Shown in pieces: positions 30,382-39,734 of a stretch of DNA of 64,000 nt. Positions within the stretch are counted from its first letter, which is position 1. The number at the start of each line of letters is the position of its first letter. This DNA is from UBA1067 sp050874585 (lineage in GTDB: Bacteria > Verrucomicrobiota > Kiritimatiellia > RFP12 > UBA1067): NCBI GenBank assembly GCA_050874585.1, contig JBNMKZ010000001.1, positions 49,772-113,771 of the forward strand, read 5' to 3'. Under the pieces are notes generated by a model. It was not told the DNA's origin. It did not search any database and was given only the letters and a program-made list of their open reading frames with translations. Position numbers and translations under genes: made by a program.

Positions 30382-32049
30382 TCAGTACGACCGTCCCTCA
30401 CTTCGGGCAAGATAGTTGTCAATGGCGTGCTGGAGAACCCGCTCCCCACCCGGTGTCGGGTAGTTTCCGGTGAAATACCAGTCGCCCGTCGTCATCGGAC
30501 ACGCCTTGCGCAAGTTCGGCATCGACTGGAAGATGACGTCCACCTTGGCCTTCATCTCCGGGGGTGTCAGCAGCGCGGCAATGGCTTTCGAAAGTTCCGA
30601 CAGCGGAATCGCCGCGTAGGCTGCACGGAGGGCATCGGGGTTGCGCGGCACATCGTCCCCGCGCAACTTCAGGAGCGCCTTGAAGGCAACAAGTTCGCCA
30701 AGGGACGACATATCAATGCCATAGCAGTCGGGATAGGCGATAGGCGGTGCCGACGAGACGACGACGATGCGCTTCGGGCCGAGGCGATCCAGCATCGGAA
30801 GAATCGCATTGCGCATCGTATTGCCACGGACGATTGAATCGTCCAGGACGACGAGCGTATCCACACCCGGCTTCACCAGCCCATAGGTGACATCGTAGAC
30901 GTGCTTGTAGAACTCACGCCGTGCGGCGGCATCCGCAATGAACGTGCGGAACTTCGCGTCCTTGACGGCAATCTGCCCAAAGCGGACCGGTTGGCCCTCG
31001 GCAAGACCTTCCGTCCAAAGGGCCTCCAGAAGGCCGTGGAAGGCAACCTGAGCCGAATTCGGGATGTAGCTGAAGAACGTGTGCGCAAAGTCGTAGTTGA
31101 CGGACTCCAGGATGGGCTTGGCAAGTGCCGCGCCGAGAGCCTTGCGCTCACGGTGAATATCCGCATCATTGGCCCGCGAAAAGTAGATGCGCTCGAAGAC
31201 ACAACTGCGCTTCTCGGCCGGTTCAAGAATCTTCTCGAACCGGACATCCCCTGCCGGCGAAACAATCATCGCCTCGCCCGGGACGAGTTCGCGGACATCA
31301 TCCGTCCCACAATTGAACGCCGCCTGGATGGCCGGGCGTTCCGAGGCGGCGACGGCAACCTCGTCATCCACATAGCAATAGCCCGGGCGGATTCCATGTG
31401 CATCGCGAATCGCAAAGCTCCATCCGTCCGCCGTCATGCCACACAGGGTAAAGGCTCCGTCCAGGCGCGGCAAAAGTGAACGAAGTGCCGCGACCAGAAC
31501 CTTCTCGCGGTCCTCCTCGCCCTTCATCTCGGCTTCCAGCATGCACGAGGCGAGCCACTCGCAGATGAGATAGCCGTCCGCCTGCGACTCGGGGAACTTG
31601 CCGATGTCGATATAGGCCTGGAACATCTCGTGCGTGTTCGTTAGGTTGAAGTTGCCCGCGAGGAAGAGCGTCCGCTTCAGGCGCGGCGACTTGTGGACGA
31701 ACGGATGGCAGAAGCTGACGTCCCCCTTGCCGTACGTCGCATACCGAAGGTGTCCGAGGAACAAGGTCTCACCAAGAAATCGCCGACGGGCAATCTGAGA
31801 CAAAAGATCCGCCAGCGGATTCTCCACGGCGGACTTCAGAATATGATAAGCGCTCGAACCTGGTTCGGGTTCGAGCGTGAGGGCGGCCGCACCGGCCCCA
31901 TCCTGTCCGCGATTGTGCTGCTTCTCCAGCAGGAGCGAGAGCTTCGTCCCGCCAAAATCGGCAACCCCGTACTTCTCGCGGTAAAAGGCGACGCCCTTGC
32001 GCAAGCGCAAGAGCGTCACCGCACATTCGTGTTTGATTTGATCCGACAT
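30382..32049 (-). CDS. purF: Amidophosphoribosyltransferase (class II glutamine amidotransferase)
   Basis: First committed step of purine synthesis, giving phosphoribosylamine from PRPP and glutamine. The protein (555 aa) is of the long type: MSDQIKHECAVTLLRLRKG, where Cys9 is the probable glutaminase nucleophile, LEKQHNRGQDGAG, GHLRYATYGK and GNFNLTN. The PRPP loop is VVLDDSIVRGNTMRNAI. ATG 32049 follows GGAG; a GTG at 32064 is less likely. It is 18 bp downstream of glnN, which joins glutamine supply to its use. Confidence 0.92.
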   Translation of the reverse strand: MSDQIKHECAVTLLRLRKGVAFYREKYGVADFGGTKLSLLLEKQHNRGQDGAGAAALTLEPEPGSSAYHILKSAVENPLADLLSQIARRRFLGETLFLGHLRYATYGKGDVSFCHPFVHKSPRLKRTLFLAGNFNLTNTHEMFQAYIDIGKFPESQADGYLICEWLASCMLEAEMKGEEDREKVLVAALRSLLPRLDGAFTLCGMTADGWSFAIRDAHGIRPGYCYVDDEVAVAASERPAIQAAFNCGTDDVRELVPGEAMIVSPAGDVRFEKILEPAEKRSCVFERIYFSRANDADIHRERKALGAALAKPILESVNYDFAHTFFSYIPNSAQVAFHGLLEALWTEGLAEGQPVRFGQIAVKDAKFRTFIADAAARREFYKHVYDVTYGLVKPGVDTLVVLDDSIVRGNTMRNAILPMLDRLGPKRIVVVSSAPPIAYPDCYGIDMSSLGELVAFKALLKLRGDDVPRNPDALRAAYAAIPLSELSKAIAALLTPPEMKAKVDVIFQSMPNLRKACPMTTGDWYFTGNYPTPGGERVLQHAIDNYLARSEGRSY

Positions 32050-32067
32050 TCGGAACTCCAACACGCA

Positions 32068-34239
32068 TTAGTACAGGAAGAGCATCTCCCGATACTTCGG
32101 CAGGGGCCACTTCTCGTCCGCGACAATCTTCTCCAGGTTGTCCACGGTCGTGCGCAGAGCCGTCATCGCCGAGAGAATCTCAGCAGGCTCGACCTTCGAA
32201 ATCGCGGCCTCAAGTTCCGCGCACTGCGTCTTGATGGCATCCAGCCCCGCGCCCAGCTTCACGAGATCGTCGTGAACCGAAGCCGTGCCGGACGCGATGC
32301 CACTCGCATTCGCCTCGGCGAGTGCCGCGAGCGCCTCGCGATACTCGGCCTTGACGGCGGGCGTGACCAGCGTCCGTGCAATGTCGAGCGCACAGTTGCC
32401 CTCGATGACGACCTTGGTCGTGTAGTCCTCAAGCGCAATCTCGTAGCGCGACGCAAGCTCACGCGCACTGAACACGCCCGCCTTCTCGAAGACCGCGACA
32501 TTCTCCTTCACGGCGAACGCCTTGAGCGCCTCCGGGGTCGTCGCCGCATTCGGCAGACCGCGCTTGGCGGCCTCAGCAAGCCAGTCGGCCTTGTAACCGT
32601 CACCGTTGAAGAGGATGCGCTTGTGGGTCTTGATGATGTCCTGCAGAATCTTCTGGAGGGTGGAGTGGAACGCGGCGGAATGCTTGCCAGGTTCGACCTT
32701 GCCGACGACACCCGCCTTCTCAAGTTCGCCCGCAATGCGATTGAACGCCTCGCCAACGATGGTGTTCAGGACGACATTCGGAGCCGAGCAGGAGGCCGAT
32801 GAACCAGGCGCACGGAACTCGAACTTGTTTCCGGTGAAGGCGAACGGCGACGTACGGTTGCGATCGGTCGCGTCCTTCGGCAAGGCCGGGAGCGTGTCGA
32901 CGCCGATCTTCATCATGCCGGCGTGTTTCGAGCGCTTCGGCTCACCCTTCTCCAACTGCGAGATGACATCCGCGAGCTGGTCGCCGAGGTAGATCGAGAT
33001 GACGGCCGGCGGTGCCTCGTTCGCACCCAGTCGGTGGTCGTTACCAGCGCTCGCCACAGATGCACGCACGAGGTCGGCGTGCTTGTCGACCGCCTCGATG
33101 ACAGCGCACAGGGTCGTCAGGAAGATGGCGTTCTGGTGCGGATCGTTGCCCGGATTGAGCAGGTTCACGCTGCCGTAGGCGACCGACCAGTTGTTGTGCT
33201 TGCCCGAACCGTTGATGCCGGCAAACGGCTTCTCGTGGAGGAGGCAGACGAGTCCGTTGCGGTCGGCGACCTGACGGAGAACTTCCATCACGAGCATGTT
33301 GTGGTCGCAGGAAAGGTTCAGCTCCTCAAACATCGGGGCCAGTTCGAACTGGGCCGGTGCGACCTCGTTGTGACGCGTCTTGGCCGGAATGCCGAGCCGC
33401 CAAAGCTCCTTCTCAACCTCGTTCATGAAGTTGAGGATGCGGGCCTTGATCGTTCCGAAGTAGTGGTCCTCAAGCTGCTGGTGCTTCGCCGAGGGCGCAC
33501 CGAACAGCGTCCGCCCCGTCATCACGAGGTCGGGACGCGCCAGGTAGAACGCCTTGTCGATGAGGAAGTACTCCTGCTCCGGTCCGAGCGTAATCGTGAC
33601 AGGCGCATCGTCCTTGCCGAAGCACTTCATCAGACGCTTCGTCGCCGTCGAGAGGTACTGCATCGAGCGAAGGAGCGGCGTCTTCTTGTCGAGAGCCTCG
33701 CCCGTATAGGCACAGAAGGCCGTCGGAATACAGAGCGTTGCACCGTTGCCATGGCGCTTGATGAACGCCGGCGAAGTCGGATCCCACGCCGTGTAGCCAC
33801 GCGCCTCAAAGGTCGAACGGATGCCGCCCGAAGGGAAACTTGACGCATCCGGCTCGCCAACGATGAGGTTCTTGCCCGAAAAGGCCTGCACGGGCTGGCC
33901 GTCCTTAATTTCAAGGAAGGCATCGTGCTTCTCGGCCGTCGAACCCGTCAGCGGCAGGAACCAGTGGGTGTAGTGGGTCGCGCCGCGATCCATCGCCCAG
34001 TGGCGCATCGCATGGGCAACTTCGCCCGCAATCGAAGGGTCGAGCGGCTGGCCGCCGTCAATCGTCGCAAGGAGCTTCTTGCAGGTATCCTTTGAGAGGT
34101 ACTTCTTCATCGTCTCACGCGTGAAGACATCCTCGGCGTAGGCGATGTCCTTGTCTTCAACCGCCGTCGCCGCGCAGGGTTCCGGGGCCTTGAGCGCCGC
34201 AACGCTCTTCGTCGCGGCCAATCTGGCGCAGTTGCTCAT
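32068..34239 (-). CDS. glnN: Type III glutamine synthetase
   Basis: ATP-dependent synthesis of glutamine from glutamate and ammonia. The 723-aa length, about 250 residues more than type I, and motifs HWFLPLTGSTAEKHDAF, PEQEYFLID, TRHNEVAPAQFELAPMFEE, HEKPFAGINGSGKHNNWS and NRTSPFAFTGNKFEFRAPGSSAS mark the GSIII family common in Bacteroidota and PVC bacteria. It is transcribed with purF. The 180 bp upstream contain a small hairpin GTGCC-GTT-GGCAC but no regulator site I can name. Confidence 0.96.
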   Translation of the reverse strand: MSNCARLAATKSVAALKAPEPCAATAVEDKDIAYAEDVFTRETMKKYLSKDTCKKLLATIDGGQPLDPSIAGEVAHAMRHWAMDRGATHYTHWFLPLTGSTAEKHDAFLEIKDGQPVQAFSGKNLIVGEPDASSFPSGGIRSTFEARGYTAWDPTSPAFIKRHGNGATLCIPTAFCAYTGEALDKKTPLLRSMQYLSTATKRLMKCFGKDDAPVTITLGPEQEYFLIDKAFYLARPDLVMTGRTLFGAPSAKHQQLEDHYFGTIKARILNFMNEVEKELWRLGIPAKTRHNEVAPAQFELAPMFEELNLSCDHNMLVMEVLRQVADRNGLVCLLHEKPFAGINGSGKHNNWSVAYGSVNLLNPGNDPHQNAIFLTTLCAVIEAVDKHADLVRASVASAGNDHRLGANEAPPAVISIYLGDQLADVISQLEKGEPKRSKHAGMMKIGVDTLPALPKDATDRNRTSPFAFTGNKFEFRAPGSSASCSAPNVVLNTIVGEAFNRIAGELEKAGVVGKVEPGKHSAAFHSTLQKILQDIIKTHKRILFNGDGYKADWLAEAAKRGLPNAATTPEALKAFAVKENVAVFEKAGVFSARELASRYEIALEDYTTKVVIEGNCALDIARTLVTPAVKAEYREALAALAEANASGIASGTASVHDDLVKLGAGLDAIKTQCAELEAAISKVEPAEILSAMTALRTTVDNLEKIVADEKWPLPKYREMLFLY

Positions 34240-34419
34240 CTTCGTTATCCTTTCGATTCACCGTCCGAACCAATCGAACGGCTCACGCCAAAGCAAAAGC
34301 AGAAGCCGTGCCAACGGCACGTTTAAGGCTGCCACCCACATGAGGAAACGCCGAACTGAACCAAAAATGTAAACCCCTTCCGCGTCCTTTACACAGGACG
34401 CACAACATACGCACGCCGC

Positions 34420-35295
34420 CTATCGCCGCATGGAAAAGGCTGCCAAAAGGATGGCCACAAAGCCACAAACGGCCCACAGGTCGGGAACCTGTGCAAAGAA
34501 GACAAACCCGAGAAACGAGGTGAAGATGACATTTGAATAGTCGAAGACGGCGATTGACCGTGGCTCCGCCCAGCGGTAGGCCGCCGTCACGCCGAACTGC
34601 CCAATCGCCGCGCCGCAGCCCGCCCCCAGTAAAATTAGTAGCTGCGCGACCGTCATCGGGGTGTAGTCAAAGAAGACGAACGGCAACGCGGCAAGGCATG
34701 AGAATGCACTGAAAAAGAGGACAATGACGGAACCTTCCGTTCCCAATCGTCCGAGCTTGTGCACACAGGCGTAGGCAAAACCGGCACCGATTCCGCCTAT
34801 CAGTGCCCAAACGGAAGGCCCGTGCAGGTCGGTCGGCTTCATGACGAGAACCGCCCCAAGAAAGGCCACCACGAGGCAGATCGCCTGCCGCCGGGAGACG
34901 CGCTCCCCCATCACAAGCCAGGCGAAGAGGACCGTAAAGAATGGAGCTGTCTTGTTGAGCGTCATTGCCTCCCCGAGAGGAATGCGCGACAGCGCGTAGA
35001 AATTCGCAAAGATGCCGACCGTTCCGGCAAGACTCCGAAGGATGAGGTAGAACCACTGCCGCCCCGAAAGGCGACCGATTGTCGAAACGATCGTTCCCGA
35101 CGGCTCGTGCTGACGCACAAAGACAAACCCGGCGATGAGAAGCGCAATGGCATTGCGGAAGAAACTCTTCTGAAAACTCGAAAGCCCCGCCCCGTAGTCA
35201 TCACACAGGCGCACGAAGAACGCCATCAGTGCGAAGCCGAAGGAACTGACCAGAATGCAGGCAATTCCCCGCAGACGATTGCCCGATCCGCTCAT
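34420..35295 (-). CDS. EamA/DMT-superfamily transporter
   Basis: The 291-aa protein has ten hydrophobic segments in two EamA halves. The first ends around YALSRIPLGEAMTLNKTAPFFTVLFAWLVMGERVSRRQ and the second around AYRWAEPRSIAVFDYSNVIFTSFLGFVFF, typical drug/metabolite transporter signatures. The substrate is unknown. The start overlaps the tsaD stop by 4 bp. A GC-rich hairpin GCGTCC/GGACGC lies after the stop codon (about 34381-34400) without a U tract. Confidence 0.9.
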   Translation of the reverse strand: MSGSGNRLRGIACILVSSFGFALMAFFVRLCDDYGAGLSSFQKSFFRNAIALLIAGFVFVRQHEPSGTIVSTIGRLSGRQWFYLILRSLAGTVGIFANFYALSRIPLGEAMTLNKTAPFFTVLFAWLVMGERVSRRQAICLVVAFLGAVLVMKPTDLHGPSVWALIGGIGAGFAYACVHKLGRLGTEGSVIVLFFSAFSCLAALPFVFFDYTPMTVAQLLILLGAGCGAAIGQFGVTAAYRWAEPRSIAVFDYSNVIFTSFLGFVFFAQVPDLWAVCGFVAILLAAFSMRR

Positions 35296-36374
35296 TCCTC
35301 GAAATCGAGCGAAGGAGCGACATCCAGCGCAAACGCCGCTGCACCCGTCTTGTTCCGCCGATAGTAGGCAAGCCCGGCAATCATTGCACCATTGTCTCCG
35401 CAGTACTTTGGCTTGGCCATCAGGAGCCGCACACCGGCACGTTCCGCCACCTGTGCAAGGACCGTCCGAAGTCGGGAGTTCAGCGACACGCCACCGCCGA
35501 CAATCAGCGCCCGGTAGTTGCGACGACGCAGGGCATGCGCCGTACGGTCGGCCACGACCTGCACAATCGCCTCCTGATACGAGGCGACGATGTGCGGAAT
35601 CTCACCCTCCACCGCGAGTTTCTCGGCACCCCCGTGCTGCTGGACATAGCGCAAAAGCGCCGTCTTCAGCCCGGAGAAGGAGACGCAGAGATCGGCATCG
35701 AGTCCAGCCAGGGCCGTCACACCCTCACGCGGCCGTCCCTTCGGAAACGGCAGCAGGTTGGCAAGCCCGTACTCCTTTGAGATTCTGTCCACCTTCGGCC
35801 CGCCCGGATAGCCCAGTCCCAAGAGCTTAGCCGCCTTGTCGAACGCTTCACCGGCGGCATCGTCAAGCGTCTGCCCCACAATTGCATACTTGCCGTAGGC
35901 TGGCAGGTCGAGCCAGGTAGTGTGCCCACCCGAAATGGCCAGTCCAAGCGCCGGCATGAAGTCATGCGGATCCAGAGCGGGAACCGTTGCCTCATCGGTG
36001 GCATCCACGAGAAACGGTGTGTGCAGGTGGGCCTCGATGTGGTTGATGCCAATCAGGGGAATCCCCATCGAAAGCGCCAGCCCTTTCGCCGCGTTCAGTC
36101 CAACCGTCAGCGCCGGGGAAAGGCCTGGGCCATATGTGACGGCCACAGCATCAATCTTCTCATCCGAAACGCCGCGGAACTGCTCAATCGCCGTACGGAT
36201 GACCTCGCTAATCTTCTCCACGTGCGCACGGGACGCAATCTCAGGAACAACACCCCCGTACGGCACATGCAGGGGAATCTGCGTGTAGACCACGTTGGAA
36301 AGAACCGTCCGCCCATCCTTCACGACGGCCGCCGCCGTCTCGTCACAACTCGTCTCGATGCCAATGATGTTCAT
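35292..36374 (-). CDS. tsaD: tRNA N6-adenosine threonylcarbamoyltransferase
   Basis: Transfers threonylcarbamoyl to A37 of ANN-decoding tRNAs. The 360-aa ASKHA-fold protein starts MNIIGIETSCDETAAAVV, has the metal-binding HIEAHLHTPF, ISGGHTTW, GQTLDDAAGEAFDKAAKLLGLGYPGGP and late VGGGVSLNSRLR and YCGDNGAMIAG. Universal in bacteria. It ends coupled to the EamA gene and starts 20 bp after the upstream stop. Confidence 0.97.
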   Translation of the reverse strand: MNIIGIETSCDETAAAVVKDGRTVLSNVVYTQIPLHVPYGGVVPEIASRAHVEKISEVIRTAIEQFRGVSDEKIDAVAVTYGPGLSPALTVGLNAAKGLALSMGIPLIGINHIEAHLHTPFLVDATDEATVPALDPHDFMPALGLAISGGHTTWLDLPAYGKYAIVGQTLDDAAGEAFDKAAKLLGLGYPGGPKVDRISKEYGLANLLPFPKGRPREGVTALAGLDADLCVSFSGLKTALLRYVQQHGGAEKLAVEGEIPHIVASYQEAIVQVVADRTAHALRRRNYRALIVGGGVSLNSRLRTVLAQVAERAGVRLLMAKPKYCGDNGAMIAGLAYYRRNKTGAAAFALDVAPSLDFEE

Positions 36375-36394
36375 CTCTTACTCTTCTGCTACGC

Positions 36395-37246
36395 TTAATC
36401 CCAGAACTTCCACCACGAGCGTTCCTTCGGCTTCACGCCGCCCGAGTCCCGGTACAGTTCCCGAATTCGATTCGTTCCGGCCGTCTCGGGATCCTGCACC
36501 AGTTCGCGGCGATTGAAGTCGATTCCCGCCGGCACGGACCAGAATTCGCTGCGGATGAAATTGTCGGGATCCACCCGGTGCAGGACGACGACTTCGCCCG
36601 TCGGCATGATGGAAATCACGGGCTTCGTAATCTTCATCATCTCGCCGAGATCGACCGTCATCCACTTCCGGTCGCTCGTGCCCGAATCCCGCGCCGTCAA
36701 GAAGAGGTGCTCGCGTCCACCACGACTCCAGGTCAACAAGTCAAACTCACGCCGAAGCCCCATGTGGTTCGAGAACATCTGCAAGGCACCACCGATGCGC
36801 ATTCCCGGGACAATGTCAAACGCCCGCATCTGCCCCTCGAAGCGCGTCCCGGCATGGACGAGTACGGGGCGGGCCAAGTAGCGACCCGGTGTGCGCAGCC
36901 CGTAGTAATCCGCAAGGAAAGTCTCCAGTTTCTGTCCCTCGTTCGGCTTCAGGTAAAAGGGCGAGACATGGGCCGTATCCGAAATCCGCTGCAACTGGCT
37001 GCGATCAGAGGAACGGAAAACCTCGATAAACAGGCGATCCGGCGAATCCTTGCGTCCGACGCTGACGGTCACCGGCGAGACATTGACAACGTCAACAACG
37101 CCGCGAACGCGCTCCCCGACGACACTGTCACCAAAATCCAATCGAAGGTCGACGGTAATCTCACTCGCCGGCTCTGCCGATGCTGTCGTCGTCAACAAGG
37201 CAACGGCCAATCCACAAAGTCCCGACCTGGCAATTCGTGCAAACAT
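36395..37246 (-). CDS. Exported hypothetical protein
   Basis: A signal peptide MFARIARSGLCGLAVALLTTTASA precedes about 260 residues of predicted beta structure. There is an Ig-like N-terminal half (VDLRLDFGDSVVGERVRGVVDVVNVSPVTVSVG) and a second half that may form strands of a propeller or barrel (LTWSRGGREHLFLTARD, KPVISIMPTGEVVVLHRVD). The end is Lys/Trp-rich (KPKERSWWKFWD). No known family. It overlaps the MBL gene by one base and precedes tsaD. Confidence 0.7.
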   Translation of the reverse strand: MFARIARSGLCGLAVALLTTTASAEPASEITVDLRLDFGDSVVGERVRGVVDVVNVSPVTVSVGRKDSPDRLFIEVFRSSDRSQLQRISDTAHVSPFYLKPNEGQKLETFLADYYGLRTPGRYLARPVLVHAGTRFEGQMRAFDIVPGMRIGGALQMFSNHMGLRREFDLLTWSRGGREHLFLTARDSGTSDRKWMTVDLGEMMKITKPVISIMPTGEVVVLHRVDPDNFIRSEFWSVPAGIDFNRRELVQDPETAGTNRIRELYRDSGGVKPKERSWWKFWD

Positions 37247-38082
37247 CAGTCTCCAACCTCCAACTTGAGTCCGTCATAGGCCGGCTCGACACCGGGCGGA
37301 AGTTTCCTCAGCCACTCCTCATGACTGAAATCGTGGCACATGTGCGTCAGATAGGCCCGCTTCGGGCCAATACGCTTAATGTAACCAAGCGCATCAGCAA
37401 GGCTGAGATGCGTCGGATGAAACCTCTCGCGCAGGCAGTTGAGCACGAGCACATCCACACCCTTCATTTTGGCAATCGTCTCGTCCGGAATCGTGTGGCA
37501 GTCGCTGATGTACGCCAACTTGCCGTCAATCAGATATCCACAACAAGGAAAGCCATGCTCGACAACAAGGCGTTCGACCGTCAGCCCGCCAATCGAAAAT
37601 GGTTCGGCATTGTCCACAAAATGAATCATCGGGCGAAAGAGACCAAGCGCATTCGCCGTCTCCCCGATGTACGGAAAGATGCGGTGCATCTGCGCAATCG
37701 TCTCCTGCATCGCAAAGCAACGCATCGTCGCCCCCACAATCCGGAAGTTCCGACCATTCGCCCCCGGCTCATCCGGCGCGCAGGGGACAGTTCGCCCGTT
37801 GATGGTATTGAAACGGCGGACATCGTCAAAGCCCGCCACATGATCCATGTGCGCATGGGTCAGCACAACGGCATCCACCTTGTCAATTCCGTACTCAATT
37901 GCCGCGAGGCGCATTTCAGGTGGCGTATCAATTAAAAAACCGACACGATCCGTCCGTACATAGGCCCCGCACCGCCGACGCATGTCCCTCGGGTCGGACG
38001 ACGTGCAGACCGGGCACGAGCACCCGATCTGCGGCACGCCGACGCTCGTTCCCGTCCCCAGGAATCTGAAGGAGAACTTCAC
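37246..38082 (-). CDS. PhnP/RomA-like MBL-fold metal-dependent hydrolase
   Basis: A 278-aa protein with FLGTGTSVGVPQIGC SCPVC at the start (the GTGTSxGxP loop plus CxCxxC typical of PhnP-like phosphodiesterases), metal motif LTHAHMDHVAGFDD (HxHxDH), VVEHGFPCCGY, ISDCHTIPDE and LTHMCHDFSHEEW. Such enzymes hydrolyse cyclic phosphodiesters or act as tRNase Z relatives; the substrate here is unknown. It overlaps the upstream MFS gene by 4 bp. Confidence 0.88.
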   Translation of the reverse strand: MKFSFRFLGTGTSVGVPQIGCSCPVCTSSDPRDMRRRCGAYVRTDRVGFLIDTPPEMRLAAIEYGIDKVDAVVLTHAHMDHVAGFDDVRRFNTINGRTVPCAPDEPGANGRNFRIVGATMRCFAMQETIAQMHRIFPYIGETANALGLFRPMIHFVDNAEPFSIGGLTVERLVVEHGFPCCGYLIDGKLAYISDCHTIPDETIAKMKGVDVLVLNCLRERFHPTHLSLADALGYIKRIGPKRAYLTHMCHDFSHEEWLRKLPPGVEPAYDGLKLEVGD

Positions 38083-39734
38083 GCCTTCTTTTCCGGCATC
38101 TTGCCCGTGGTGAAGTACTGCTCGACTTCCTCAAGCGTCCGACCCTTCGTCTCGGGCAGGAAGAACGCCGCCGTGATGAAGTAGATGACCGTGAAGCCGG
38201 CAAGGACAAAAAAGACCGTGCCGTTATCGTTCGTCGCCGCGCACCACTTCGGGAAGACCGTGGCAATGCCAGCCGAAACACCCTGGTTGATGATCATCGC
38301 AATTGCCATGCCATTGGCGCGGATGCGCGTCGGCATCAGTTCGGTGAGTGCCAGCCAGACGCAAACGCCCGGTCCAACCGCATAGAAGCCAATGAACATG
38401 AAGAAGAAGACTGTCGCGAGAACGCCCGTCGTCAACGACGCGGCAACCCATCCCTTCGAAATGGCGAGGAAGATGGCACCCACACCACAAAGCCCGATGA
38501 TAATGCCGCTCGTACCCAGTTTCAGGAGGAACTTGCGTCCCTTCTTGTCCACGAGCGCACAGGCGACGACCGTCATCACACAGTTCACGATCTTGATGGC
38601 AACATCCGAAATGTTTGCGAATGCACCATGCATGCCCGTCTTCTGGAAAATCGTCACCGTGTAGTTCAGCACGGAGTTGATGCCCGTCGTCTGGTTGCAG
38701 GCGAGAATCACCACTGCGAGGATGAACGGAATGACATACTTCTTCTGAAGGAGCGTATCCGTTGCAGCCGCGTTCTTTGCCTTCTCGGCAGCGGCGGCCT
38801 CGTCGGCAGCAATCATCTCGTCAAGAATCTCCTTTGCCTTCGCCTCACCGTTATTCGCCGCGAGAGAGGCAAGCGCCTCATCCTTGCGTCCCTTGCGATA
38901 GAGCCAACGCGACGACTCCTTCAGTTTGAATGCACCGACGAAGAGGATGAATCCGGGAATGCACGACAGGAGGAAAATCAACTGCCACGCATGCTCCCAT
39001 GACCGCACAACTTCCGCCGGGAACCAGCTTTTAATCTGTGCAAAAGTCACCCGCTTCATATCGGCAATCTTCTTGCCGTCCTTATCCAACTTCGGCTTTG
39101 GCTGACCTGCTTCATCAAGAATGTAAACGGGCGTTTCATCCTCATTCCAGACCAATTCGCCCTTCTCATCCTTCTGCTGCTCGTAAACGATGATGTTGTT
39201 AGCTATCGCCTTGGCATCGACAGCCCCCTTTGCATCACCGAACAGGCAGGTAATCGCAAAGCCGATTACCGCCACAAACACGAGACCAATCGTGAGCAGG
39301 AGCTGGAACATACCCGTCCCCTTGCCACGCGAATTGGCATCCAAGCACTCGGCAAGATACATCGGAACGATGACGCCGAAAAGACCCGCCGCCGCGCCCT
39401 GCAAGGCACGGCCACAGACCATCATCCAGAAGTTCCCGCCTTCGAAGAAACCCGAAGCACAGATGACGGGAATCGAAATCAGGAAGAGAAGTGCCGAGGC
39501 GATAATCATGCGCTTGCGCCCAAACCACTCGGCAAACAGCCCCGCAACGAGCGAGGACGGAAGCGACCCCCACAACGCCATGCCGACGATCCAGCCAATC
39601 TGGTTCTGATTGAATGTTGAAGTTCTCTCAATGTATGGCAAGGCTGCGGCAATTACGCCGACATCCACGCCGTAGAGGAGGCCGCCCAGCCCCGCCATAA
39701 TGAGCAAAAACTTCGCATACCCTTTGACCGTCAT
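38079..39734 (-). CDS. MFS sugar transporter (SP family)
   Basis: The 551-aa, 12-segment protein has the sugar porter signatures GLLYGVDVGVIAAALPYI, FGRKRMIIAS, GRALQGAAAGLFGVIVPMYLAE, ACNQTTGINSVLNYTV and the C-terminal PETKGRTLEEVEQYF. It is longer than usual because of a polar insert of about 60 residues after segment 5 (DAKGAVDAKAIANN to IKSWFPAEVVRSW), placed as an extracytoplasmic loop. Likely a proton-coupled hexose or xylose importer. It is coupled to the MBL gene and to the LptA-like gene by short overlaps. Confidence 0.9.
   Translation of the reverse strand: MTVKGYAKFLLIMAGLGGLLYGVDVGVIAAALPYIERTSTFNQNQIGWIVGMALWGSLPSSLVAGLFAEWFGRKRMIIASALLFLISIPVICASGFFEGGNFWMMVCGRALQGAAAGLFGVIVPMYLAECLDANSRGKGTGMFQLLLTIGLVFVAVIGFAITCLFGDAKGAVDAKAIANNIIVYEQQKDEKGELVWNEDETPVYILDEAGQPKPKLDKDGKKIADMKRVTFAQIKSWFPAEVVRSWEHAWQLIFLLSCIPGFILFVGAFKLKESSRWLYRKGRKDEALASLAANNGEAKAKEILDEMIAADEAAAAEKAKNAAATDTLLQKKYVIPFILAVVILACNQTTGINSVLNYTVTIFQKTGMHGAFANISDVAIKIVNCVMTVVACALVDKKGRKFLLKLGTSGIIIGLCGVGAIFLAISKGWVAASLTTGVLATVFFFMFIGFYAVGPGVCVWLALTELMPTRIRANGMAIAMIINQGVSAGIATVFPKWCAATNDNGTVFFVLAGFTVIYFITAAFFLPETKGRTLEEVEQYFTTGKMPEKKA

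Noticed and set aside
34240..34419. Possible glutamine riboswitch before glnN
   Set aside because: A small hairpin is visible but the conserved GACGGAAGTAGG-type core of that class is not.
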